From positions 1-7,787 of the forward strand of contig CAAFPY010000021.1 of the NCBI GenBank assembly GCA_900764955.1: DNA of 7,787 nt. Reading direction: 5' to 3'. The DNA is from an uncultured Collinsella sp. GTDB lineage: Bacteria; Actinomycetota; Coriobacteriia; Coriobacteriales; Coriobacteriaceae. Below are positions 1 through 5,090 of this stretch, in pieces. The stretch's first letter is position 1; each line of letters opens with the position of its first letter. The position numbers were made by a program, and so were the translations under genes. The notes under the pieces were generated by a model. The model was not told where the DNA came from and made no database searches. It saw only the letters and a list, made by a program, of their open reading frames with translations.

Positions 1-136
1 CCGCGTATTTGCTTCGAAACTCCGCCCCGGCTTCGGCCGCCTGCCGGCGTCCTCGCCCGCGGGCTAAAAACGCTTACGCGTTTTCTTTACGCCCGCGCCC
101 TGCACAGAGTTCGATTCTCCGCGGTATCTATATGTA
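1..136. other. Window edge without a recognisable gene
   Basis: No open reading frame or RNA gene can be supported here. The first 60 bases are very GC-rich. A hairpin sits at 59-96: GCGGGC (59-64) pairs with GCCCGC (91-96), and inside it AAAACGC (67-73) pairs with GCGTTTT (78-84) around a TTAC loop. Bases 107-123 repeat part of the tmRNA T arm in inverted orientation. Both the composition and the inverted copy fit a low-quality or chimeric contig edge, but real chromosomal sequence downstream of ssrA is not excluded. Confidence 0.5.
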
Positions 137-206
137 ATAAAAAAGCAGGTAGAGACGCTTCTCTACCTGCTTGTAACTATTGGTGGAGGCGCGGAGAATC
201 GAACTC
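107..206. repeat. 17-bp perfect inverted repeat copying the tmRNA T arm
   Basis: GAGTTCGATTCTCCGCG at 107-123 (plus strand) is repeated exactly, in opposite orientation, at 190-206, where it forms the T arm and start of the 3' acceptor strand of ssrA. The two arms flank the ssrA terminator hairpin. The left copy lacks the rest of a tRNA-like domain: no matching acceptor strand or CCA follows it. It could be a remnant attachment site, although those are normally direct repeats, or a fold-back assembly chimera. Confidence 0.7.
137..172 (-). terminator. Rho-independent terminator of ssrA
   Basis: A perfect 13-bp stem (143-155 with 160-172) closes a four-base loop. Read on the minus strand, the stem is followed directly by a run of six T and then ATT. 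It begins 8 bases past the 3' CCA of the tmRNA, the expected place for ssrA transcript termination. The plus-strand side has no T run, so it acts in one direction. Confidence 0.9.
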
Positions 207-544
207 CGGTCCACGAAAGCCCCCTGATTGGCATCTCCAAGCTCAGTCGCTGGTTTAGTCTCGGACGCCTTGCGCGCAGCGACACGCTCGCGACGTCCTA
301 ACCGGTTCGGTCTTAGCCCGCGCCATACCGATTACGTGCGCAGGAGCATTCCCCTAAGATGACGTCGCGCCGGTGTCGGGGAAATCACCGGGTTGACGCG
401 CCGCTATAAATTAAGCAGCGAGAGCCATAGGCTCAAAAGAAGAGTTGTTGTCAATTCAATTTGACGGTACCCCTGTTTAACGAGGCGAGGAGACCTCGGC
501 TTGCTTCCTCTCTCAGAGCTATCGTGTCGAAACCAGTCGCCCCC
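181..544 (-). ncRNA. ssrA: Transfer-messenger RNA (tmRNA)
   Basis: This one-piece tmRNA of about 364 nt, with SmpB, rescues stalled ribosomes and tags the unfinished protein for proteolysis. The 5' end GGGGGCG (544-538) pairs with CGCCUCC before the encoded ACCA 3' end (181), with one G-U pair, forming the acceptor stem. The T arm is CGGAG, loop UUCGAUU, CUCCG. The diagnostic GACUGGUUUCGAC follows the 5' strand. The internal tag frame ends in ALAA and stop. Length matches ordinary one-piece tmRNAs and there is no sign of a permuted form. A terminator lies just downstream. No convincing promoter could be picked upstream of 544; the expected -35/-10 pair is not obvious. Identity is near certain; the 5' end is set by acceptor pairing. 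Confidence 0.97.
411..452 (-). other. tmRNA proteolysis-tag reading frame
   Basis: Within ssrA the codons from GAC (452-450) to TAA (413-411) read DNNSSFEPMALAA and stop. With the alanine carried by the tmRNA itself, the added tag would be ADNNSSFEPMALAA. The resume codon GAC was chosen because it keeps the LAA end in frame, is preceded in frame by ATT and then TGA, and has an A four bases upstream, as in E. coli tmRNA. The ALAA terminus is the known recognition end for ClpXP-type proteases. The GAC start is inferred; the C-terminal half is read directly. Confidence 0.85.
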
Positions 545-565
545 GAATGTCGGGAAAGTCTGGAT

Positions 566-594
566 GGTATCGGGCCTGCAAACACCCGATAACC
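566..594. promoter_or_regulatory. Inverted repeat between ssrA and the divergent gene
   Basis: TATCGGG (568-574) and CCCGATA (585-591) form a 7-bp inverted repeat with a ten-base spacer, extendable by GG/CC outside with one bulge. It lies about 25-50 bases upstream of the tmRNA 5' end, in the divergent intergenic region, so it could be an operator or a short hairpin. No -35/-10 pair could be matched to it, so the role is open. Confidence 0.3.
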
Positions 595-718
595 GTCGAC
601 TTTTCAAGGAACATACGGGGCGAGCCCCGCTTGTGGAGTGTTATCTTACCACGTTCTGAAAGCGGACAGCTGTTCTATGCACGAGCTGTGAAGACCCCAA
701 TGTGCGCCGCACTTCGCA

Positions 719-747
719 CTTTTGTTACCGATCGCGTCACGTATATT
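719..747 (+). promoter_or_regulatory. Weak candidate promoter for the 784 gene
   Basis: TATATT at 742-747 is a plausible -10 box about 37 bases before the start codon. The matching -35 position (CTTTTG, 719-724, spacer 17) is poor. Just upstream, GTGCG (702-706) and CGCAC (715-719) can form a small hairpin. The -10 match alone supports this call. Confidence 0.3.
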
Positions 748-783
748 TTCGCCAAGCAAAATTGACCCGTCGAAAGGACCGTT

Positions 784-1218
784 ATGGATACCAAGCAGCA
801 ACTCGTCGATGCCCTCGCAGGCCTGGGCTCAACCATTACTGAAGCTATGGATGTCATCGAGGGCTTTGTCCCCTGCGGACATCCCGCCCTCACGGTATCG
901 AACGCACTCGTCGCGCTGGACGTTGACGATGATGCAGCTCTCGCCCAGCAGCTTGAGACCGTCGAGGGCTTTATCGACCACGTGAGTGAGAACCGCGGCG
1001 TGGCCGCCTACCACGGTATCGAGGTCGAGCTCGCGGGTCCCAAGGCCGATCTGTTCGCAGCAATCCGCGAGGTAGGCGCCCTTATGCAGACCGCAGGCGT
1101 CAAGAACACCCAGGTCAACGAGTGGGTCTACCGCAGTCTGGCAGCACTCGACAGCTCCAACGAAAAGGCAGCCGAGCAGCTCGCAGAAAGTCCCACCATC
1201 AAGGCCGAGCTTTTGTAA
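784..1218 (+). CDS. Hypothetical protein, 144 residues
   Basis: I do not recognise this family. The ATG at 784 is preceded by AAAGGA (773-778) with five bases between, a good ribosome site, and the frame is open to TAA at 1216-1218. The product is acidic and alanine/leucine-rich, with no signal peptide and no membrane segment, so probably a soluble, mostly helical cytoplasmic protein. A CGH motif (C31-H33) follows EGF at 26-28, and a second EGF occurs near residue 61, hinting at a weak internal repeat. It is the only plus-strand gene of the window, divergent from ssrA and convergent with the toxin gene, so it is probably transcribed alone. A strong GC hairpin follows its stop. Codon use is like that of its neighbours, with no sign of recent transfer. 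Function unknown. Confidence 0.8.
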   Translation: MDTKQQLVDALAGLGSTITEAMDVIEGFVPCGHPALTVSNALVALDVDDDAALAQQLETVEGFIDHVSENRGVAAYHGIEVELAGPKADLFAAIREVGALMQTAGVKNTQVNEWVYRSLAALDSSNEKAAEQLAESPTIKAELL

Positions 1219-1226
1219 ATAGCAGA

Positions 1227-1265
1227 CGCGGGCCCCTTGGCGCATCGTCGTCCAAGGGGCCCGCG
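1227..1265. terminator. Strong hairpin between convergent genes
   Basis: A perfect 14-bp GC-rich stem (1227-1240 with 1252-1265) encloses an 11-base loop. It lies between the stop of the hypothetical gene (1218) and the stop of the PIN toxin gene (1277), so it can serve both transcripts. Neither side has a T run, so it is not a textbook intrinsic terminator; it may act with Rho or protect 3' ends. Confidence 0.7.
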
Positions 1266-1276
1266 AACAGCTCGCG

Positions 1277-1792
1277 TCAACCGATAGCCGTGCCGCCGCG
1301 TTTGGCCAAAACAAGAATCGGCATCATTTGACGAGGTGTCTTTGCTGCAAGATCGGCATGTTCGAGCAGTTTTCGATCGTTGGTCACCAAGTAATCGACC
1401 TGGGCGCGTTTGCATGCGGCGAGTACCAAGTTGTCCTCGTAATCGCGATGGAGCGCTAAGTATTTGTCGGCCAGCCAAAGGTCCGACGCATCTGCACCCA
1501 CGGCCGTGGCGTTTTCGGTCATGTTCCGAACAAACGCCAGCGCCGCATCGCCAATCGCGCGGGCAGAAGCCTCGCCGAGCGCTCCCCCGCTGGCAAGAAC
1601 GCTGCGCTTCAGTTCGTGCTGTACAACATACAGTACGTCCTTGGCGATATGCACCGGAAAGAACAGCAATGCCCCCGCCTCCGTCGCCTGCCCAATAAAC
1701 GCACGCGCGGCAAGCGACTCGGCATGGTCGACGCAAAACGAATCAACCCATACGTTGGCATCCACCATTATTTTGAGGGGAGCCCCGCTCAC
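1277..1792 (-). CDS. PIN-domain toxin of a toxin-antitoxin module
   Basis: A 171-residue PIN-domain protein, presumably a metal-dependent ribonuclease neutralised by the antitoxin encoded just upstream. The N-terminal strand IMVDANVWVDSF carries the first PIN aspartate (D11). D52 follows the FFPVHIAKD segment, D120 lies in the DYEDNLVLAAC segment, and D139 in VTNDRKLL; these fit the acidic catalytic cluster of the fold. The start is taken as GTG at 1792, because AAAAGGGG (1801-1808) lies eight bases upstream and GTGA overlaps the antitoxin stop by four bases. The later ATG at 1768 would leave only two residues before D11 and has no ribosome site. The overlap implies translational coupling. 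At 171 residues it is longer than classic VapC toxins (about 130-140). Identity as PIN is firm; RNA target and toxicity are inferred. Confidence 0.88.
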   Translation of the reverse strand: MSGAPLKIMVDANVWVDSFCVDHAESLAARAFIGQATEAGALLFFPVHIAKDVLYVVQHELKRSVLASGGALGEASARAIGDAALAFVRNMTENATAVGADASDLWLADKYLALHRDYEDNLVLAACKRAQVDYLVTNDRKLLEHADLAAKTPRQMMPILVLAKRGGTAIG

Positions 1793-2124
1793 AGGATCAT
1801 CCCCTTTTGGCGATAGCGCTCGTCCATGGCTTCGGAATAGATTGTGTCCCAATCGCGATTGTCGGATACGGGCGACGTAGCGATGCCCAGGTCCGCGTAA
1901 AGCTGATCCGCCGCCGCCCATGATGCGGCGAACGGAGTATCGTGCGCGACGGTCTGCCGCCGGTCGTCGACGGCCGCAAGCACTTCCTCGCACTGCCCGC
2001 CACCCTGCGCGACCTTGGCCACCACCTTTTTGATGAGCTCGGGCAGTGACCCGCCCGAAAGCCGCAACGCTTCCTCCGCATGGTCCTTGACCTGGCGATC
2101 CACGCGAACGTTCACCTGCGCCAT
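1789..2124 (-). CDS. RelB/DinJ-like ribbon-helix-helix antitoxin
   Basis: About 111 residues. The start AQVNVRVDRQVKDHAEEAL is a typical RelB/DinJ strand and first helix (strand about 3-8, helix 10-21); the second helix would be around 26-39. Such proteins bind DNA as dimers, repress their own promoter, and block the partner toxin with a C-terminal extension, here rich in D, W, Y and E. The stop overlaps the toxin start (GTGA). The start is uncertain. ATG at 2124 fits the family's usual N terminus but lacks a ribosome site. GTG at 2142 has GGGAG (2153-2157) ten bases upstream and would add six residues. An ATG at 2184 would place the start upstream of the predicted transcript start, so I reject it. 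RelB-type antitoxins are more often paired with RelE/YafQ toxins than with PIN proteins. Confidence 0.82.
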   Translation of the reverse strand: MAQVNVRVDRQVKDHAEEALRLSGGSLPELIKKVVAKVAQGGGQCEEVLAAVDDRRQTVAHDTPFAASWAAADQLYADLGIATSPVSDNRDWDTIYSEAMDERYRQKGMIL

Positions 2125-2162
2125 GCCGCTAACAGCACCCACGTTGATCCCGCTCCCTTCAA

Positions 2163-2211
2163 TTGCTAGCACCGCTAGCAACACTATATAGAGAAGCTAG
2201 CAAATGGTCAA
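2163..2211 (-). promoter_or_regulatory. Toxin-antitoxin promoter with three GCTAGC operator half-sites
   Basis: On the minus strand, TTGACC (2211-2206), a 17-base spacer and TATAGT (2188-2183) make a good sigma70 promoter. A perfect palindrome of TTGCTAGC, three bases, GCTAGCAA covers 2163-2181, over the predicted start of transcription. A third TTGCTAGC lies in the spacer (2203-2196). Repeated short half-sites overlapping the promoter are the normal arrangement for self-repression by ribbon-helix-helix antitoxins, so this is the likely binding site of the protein encoded downstream. Confidence 0.8.
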
Positions 2212-2261
2212 ATGCAAAAGGCCTGCGCCCGGACGACACCGATGCCGTCTGGGCACAGGCC
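2210..2261 (-). terminator. Rho-independent terminator of the ATPase operon
   Basis: A long stem of about 19 positions (2220-2238 with 2243-2261, one mismatch and two G-U pairs, four-base loop) is followed on the minus strand by TTTTGCATTT. It starts 24 bases past the ATPase stop codon. Its T-rich tail runs directly into the -35 box of the toxin-antitoxin promoter, so one transcription unit ends where the next begins. Confidence 0.9.
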
Positions 2262-2285
2262 AGATAACGTGGGCGAACACGTCTG

Positions 2286-4361
2286 CTAACGCAGGTAAGC
2301 CTTCGCGTTGCTCAGGCTGTAGGCAATCGTCGAGCCGTTGTGCAGCAGTGACGACGTCTGCGGGGTAATCGCGCCGGTAATACCCAATGCCAACAGCGCC
2401 GAGTTGGTGAGCATCACCTTAGAGTAGGAGCTCGTCAGACGATCAATGAGGCCCTGGCTCATGCGGCGCAAACGCACGATCGCGGCCAGATCCGTGTCGG
2501 TCAGGATGATATCGGCGACCTCCTTGGCGATGTCGCTTCCGCCACCCATTGCCAGCCCCACGTCGGCCAAACCGAGTGCCGGCGAATCGTTGACGCCGTC
2601 GCCCACCATGGCAACGTGGCGCCCCTCACCCTTAATGCGCTCCACATAGGCGTACTTGTCCTCGGGCAGCAGCTCGGCCTTAAACTCGTCGACACCCGCC
2701 TCGCGCGCAATGCGCTCGGCCGTGCGCTCCGAATCGCCCGTGAGCATAACGACATGCTTGACGCCCAGCGCATGTAGGTCGGCGATGGCCTCACGGACGC
2801 CGGGCTTGAGCGGATCCTCGATGCCGAGCACGCCGACGACCTTGCCGTCGACCGCCAGATACAGCGGCGACAGGCCTTGCATCTGGAGCTCGATTTGCTC
2901 CTTGATGTCGGACTCGAGCTGCGCACCCTCGTCCTCAAATATAAAGTGCGCCGAACCGATAATGGCGCGACGCCCCTCGATGGACGAAGCGATGCCGTGC
3001 GCCACGATGTACTCGACCGCGGCATGGCGCTCGCGGTGCTCGAGCCCGCGCTCGAGGGCGGCGTTGACCACGGCACGCGCCACCGGATGCGGGAAATGCT
3101 CCTCCAAGCAAGCGGAAAGGCGCAGGACCTCGTCCTCGCTCCAGCCGTCGGTCGTCAGCACGCAAGCCAGGCGCGGCTGCGCCTCGGTGAGCGTGCCAGT
3201 CTTATCAAACACAATGGTGTCGGCCTTGGCAAACGACTCAAAGTACTTTGCGCCCTTGACCATGACGCCCATCTTGGCAGCATCGCTCATAGCGGTCATG
3301 ACGGCGACGGAACCCGTGAGCTTGAGTGCGCACGAGTAGTCGACCATCAGCGCCGCCGAGGTCTTGATAAGGCTGCGCGTGGTGAGCGCAACCAGGCCCG
3401 CGAGCAGGAAGTTCCACGGGACGATCTTGTTGGCGAGGTCCTCCATATGCGACTGGCCCTCGGATTTGAGCGAGTCGGCCGTCTGCACGAGCGAGACGAT
3501 CGAGCGCAGTTTGGTCTGCGCCGTGTTGGCGCGCACGCGCACCAAGATGCTGCCGTCTTCCACGACGGTACCGGCGAACACGTCGTCGCCCACGCTGCGC
3601 TCAACGGCCAGCGGCTCGCCGGTCAGGGTCGCCTGGTTGACCATAGCGCTCCCCTGCTCGACGACACCGTCGATGCAAATGGACATGCCAGTGCGCACGG
3701 CGACCAGATCGCCGGGCTCGAGCTCGGTCGCAGCAACGCTTACCTCGGTATCGCCGACGACCTTTTGCGCCTTGTCGGGTACATCGAGCAGCGAGTTGAT
3801 GAGCTCGTTTTCGCTCATGGCGCGGGTGTAGTCCTCGAGCAGCTCGCCCACGTTGAGCAGGAACATTGTCTGGCCCGCGGTGTCGACATCACGCTTGACG
3901 AACGAAATGCCGATGGCCGAAGCGTCGAGCACGGGAACGGTCAGGCGCGGCTGCGCGAGCTCGCGGAGGGCGGCGCGCAAGAAGGCCAGGTAACCGGCCA
4001 CGACAAACACCGCACGCAGAGGCGTCGGCAAGAACCAGCGGCGCGCGTAATGGGCGCCGACGAGTGTCGCCAGGTCCATAACGAGTTTATGCTTGCGCGG
4101 CTCAAGTTGCATCACGTAGCCCGACTTGGCATCGGCGATAGCTTGGGCATCGAGCGCACCCAAGGCGTCGAGCACGCCCGCACGACACCGCTCGTCATAT
4201 TCGAGCGCCATCTGGCCAATACGGCCATAAACACGCACCCTGTGCACGCCGTCGATGTCGCCGCCAAGCTTAAGAAGTGCATCGAGATCGCTCTCTGGCA
4301 CAGGACCCGCCAATTGAAGACGGGTCCTGCCGGGGATCTCGCTAATAATCGAGAATCTCAT
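2286..4361 (-). CDS. P1B-type heavy-metal-translocating ATPase with YSC membrane motif
   Basis: A 691-residue membrane pump that should export a transition metal ion at the cost of ATP. In order: a degenerate HMA-like N domain (about 1-60) with PGRTRLQL and no CxxC; first hydrophobic segments (about 110-180); actuator domain with TGE at 247-249; membrane pair at about 313-360; phosphorylation site DKTGT with D386; nucleotide domain with HP at 425-426; TGD at 541-543; GDGVND at 587-592; two last helices (about 646-686) with the HNGST segment. The usual membrane CPC/SPC/TPC signature reads D-Y-S-C (341-344), so the conserved proline and first cysteine are replaced. Metal specificity therefore cannot be read from the motif; Mn, Zn or Fe are possible by analogy with CtpC. 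It begins 18 bases after the PacL-like gene without a clear ribosome site, suggesting coupling. Confidence 0.92.
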   Translation of the reverse strand: MRFSIISEIPGRTRLQLAGPVPESDLDALLKLGGDIDGVHRVRVYGRIGQMALEYDERCRAGVLDALGALDAQAIADAKSGYVMQLEPRKHKLVMDLATLVGAHYARRWFLPTPLRAVFVVAGYLAFLRAALRELAQPRLTVPVLDASAIGISFVKRDVDTAGQTMFLLNVGELLEDYTRAMSENELINSLLDVPDKAQKVVGDTEVSVAATELEPGDLVAVRTGMSICIDGVVEQGSAMVNQATLTGEPLAVERSVGDDVFAGTVVEDGSILVRVRANTAQTKLRSIVSLVQTADSLKSEGQSHMEDLANKIVPWNFLLAGLVALTTRSLIKTSAALMVDYSCALKLTGSVAVMTAMSDAAKMGVMVKGAKYFESFAKADTIVFDKTGTLTEAQPRLACVLTTDGWSEDEVLRLSACLEEHFPHPVARAVVNAALERGLEHRERHAAVEYIVAHGIASSIEGRRAIIGSAHFIFEDEGAQLESDIKEQIELQMQGLSPLYLAVDGKVVGVLGIEDPLKPGVREAIADLHALGVKHVVMLTGDSERTAERIAREAGVDEFKAELLPEDKYAYVERIKGEGRHVAMVGDGVNDSPALGLADVGLAMGGGSDIAKEVADIILTDTDLAAIVRLRRMSQGLIDRLTSSYSKVMLTNSALLALGITGAITPQTSSLLHNGSTIAYSLSNAKAYLR

Positions 4362-4379
4362 AGTTTGTGCCTGGAAGCG

Positions 4380-4625
4380 TTACTCGGCTGCCTCGTCAGC
4401 AGCGGCCTCGCTCTGGGTGATGTAGGCCGCCTCGGCAACCATGTCGTCGACATTAGCCTTGGCCTGCTCGACCATGTCCTGGTAGCCATTCTTGATGCGC
4501 ATGCCGCACGCGATACCCTGCACGCAGGCATTCTTTACAGGAGCGCTGGTAAGCAGCTTGATGCCGGCCGTGCCAAGCAGAAAACCGCCACCAACAAGCA
4601 GGGTATTGAACGTCGACTTCTTCAT
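4380..4625 (-). CDS. Small PacL-like membrane protein, partner of the P1B ATPase
   Basis: An 81-residue protein with a basic start (MKK), one glycine-rich hydrophobic helix (about 6-27, including FLLGTAGIKLL), a conserved-looking middle with C34 and C40 (NACVQGIACGMR), an amphipathic helix (about 43-66) and an acidic Ala/Glu/Asp tail (72-81). Ribosome site AAAGGGAGAA (4640-4631) is well placed before ATG at 4625. The plan, and the position directly upstream of a P1B ATPase, resemble mycobacterial PacL1 (DUF1490), encoded just before ctpC and known to stabilise that pump and form membrane efflux platforms. PacL1 ends in an Asp/His metal motif; here the tail has only Asp/Glu, so metal binding, if any, would use these or the two cysteines. 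The relation is inferred from architecture, not from an alignment. It could equally belong to another small ATPase-associated DUF. Confidence 0.78.
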   Translation of the reverse strand: MKKSTFNTLLVGGGFLLGTAGIKLLTSAPVKNACVQGIACGMRIKNGYQDMVEQAKANVDDMVAEAAYITQSEAAADEAAE

Positions 4626-4709
4626 GTTGCTTCTCCCTTTTGCCGCATCGGACGCGGCACGGTGCCTCAGTACCCGAGTAAATAAGTTTGCTCGAGCACA
4701 CTTTTGGAA

Positions 4710-4741
4710 AATAGTTTAGTTTATCTAACTATTAAGGTCAA
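4710..4741 (-). promoter_or_regulatory. Promoter with palindromic operator for the metal-efflux operon
   Basis: On the minus strand, TTGACC (4741-4736), a 17-base spacer and TAAACT (4718-4713) form a convincing sigma70 promoter. AATAGTT (4710-4716) and AACTATT (4727-4733) are perfect 7-bp half-sites spaced by ten bases, covering the -10 box and most of the spacer. Inside it, TTAGATAAACTAA resembles the TTAG...CTAA core of DtxR/IdeR/MntR-family boxes. A repressor here would block RNA polymerase. The operon it controls encodes a metal pump, so metal-responsive control is likely; the regulator is not in the window. Confidence 0.75.
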
Positions 4742-4780
4742 CAAAGGTTAACTTTTTGGAAACTATGGGGTCCAAATTCC

Positions 4781-4950
4781 ATTCAGCCCGCCTGACCCGA
4801 ACGGCCGAGTCGTCACGGAACCGAGGGGCCGGGCGCAGGGCCTTGCCTCTCAATGAGTTCCCTTCAAAACAATGGGCGTGCCAACGGCGCGCCCATTCAC
4901 TCTATTCAATTCAGCCCGCCTGACCCGAACGGCCGAGTCGTTGCGGAACC
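4781..4950. repeat. Two copies of a 42-base direct repeat
   Basis: Copy 1 is 4781-4822 and copy 2 is 4909-4950, offset 128 bases. The first 33 bases (starting ATTCAGCCCGCCTGACCCG) are identical, then CAC versus TGC, then GGAACC in both. Each copy is followed by a different GC-rich foldable segment, then (A)ATGAGTTCC (4853-4861 and 4984-4992) whose GTTCC can pair back with the GGAAC of the repeat, then a hairpin. Two units with the same layout but different inner sequence suggest a duplicated structured element. Confidence 0.8.
4871..4897. terminator. Terminator-like hairpin of repeat unit 1
   Basis: AATGGGCG (4871-4878) pairs perfectly with CGCCCATT (4890-4897), and the stem continues TGCC/GGCG with one wobble to a three-base loop (4883-4885). 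On the minus strand it is followed by GTTTTGAAGG, a short T run. It may end transcripts running leftward from gatB before they enter the metal operon. Confidence 0.6.
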
Positions 4951-5090
4951 CGGAAGCCCCGGCAGGGCGGGTGCTTGCTCAAAATGAGTTCCGCACGCAA
5001 AGAAGGCCACTTAATGTGGCCTTCGTCTTGCGCAGGACTGTTTGAAATTTTGAGGAAGCACCCGCCCTGCCGGGGCTCCCGGGTTCCCGC
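4943..5090. repeat. Large inverted repeat immediately after gatB
   Basis: The arms 4943-4985 and 5047-5090 are inverted copies matching at 41 of 44 aligned positions, with an uninterrupted 22-base core (4956-4977 region against 5055-5076). They enclose a 61-base centre containing another hairpin. The right arm abuts the gatB stop codon, so the gatB transcript 3' end would fold into a long cruciform-like stem. No target-site duplication is visible, so an insertion-element origin (MITE-like) is not shown. Confidence 0.8.
4996..5032. terminator. Terminator-like hairpin of repeat unit 2
   Basis: GAAGGCCAC (5002-5010), loop TTAAT and GTGGCCTTC (5016-5024) make a perfect 9-bp stem; CGCAA (4996-5000) and TTGCG (5028-5032) extend it across a small internal loop. 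On the minus strand CTTTGCG follows, a weak T run. It lies about 60 bases past the gatB stop and is the first compact terminator candidate for the gat operon. Confidence 0.6.

Larger units (their letters stand above)
4720..5090. other. 370-base intergenic region rich in repeats and hairpins
   Basis: No gene is seen between the metal-operon promoter and the gatB stop. The space holds two copies of a 42-base direct repeat, two terminator-like hairpins and a large inverted repeat next to gatB, listed separately. Short reading frames in it have no ribosome site or familiar sequence. Confidence 0.8.

Noticed and set aside
40..130. A possible tRNA gene on the plus strand using the T-arm-like sequence at 107-123
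   Set aside because: No anticodon arm, D arm or matching acceptor strand can be found upstream, the T stem has a mismatch when extended, and no CCA follows.
404..607. A 67-codon frame on the minus strand in the ssrA region
   Set aside because: It lies over the tmRNA 5' half in a frame different from the tag; the RNA structure explains the sequence.
1277..1993. A longer 238-residue form of the PIN protein
   Set aside because: The added N-terminal part is Arg/Gly-rich out-of-frame translation of the antitoxin gene. The GTG at 1792 has a ribosome site and the four-base overlap typical of toxin-antitoxin pairs.
2877..4685. A 602-codon open frame on the plus strand opposite the ATPase
   Set aside because: It runs antisense through the whole ATPase and PacL-like genes, whose motifs are unmistakable. 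Its translation is His/Arg/Leu-rich without any familiar domain, as expected for a shadow frame in GC-rich DNA.
4781..4950. The two 42-base repeats as a CRISPR array
   Set aside because: Only two copies with an 86-base interval that itself folds and shares layout between units, and no cas genes nearby.
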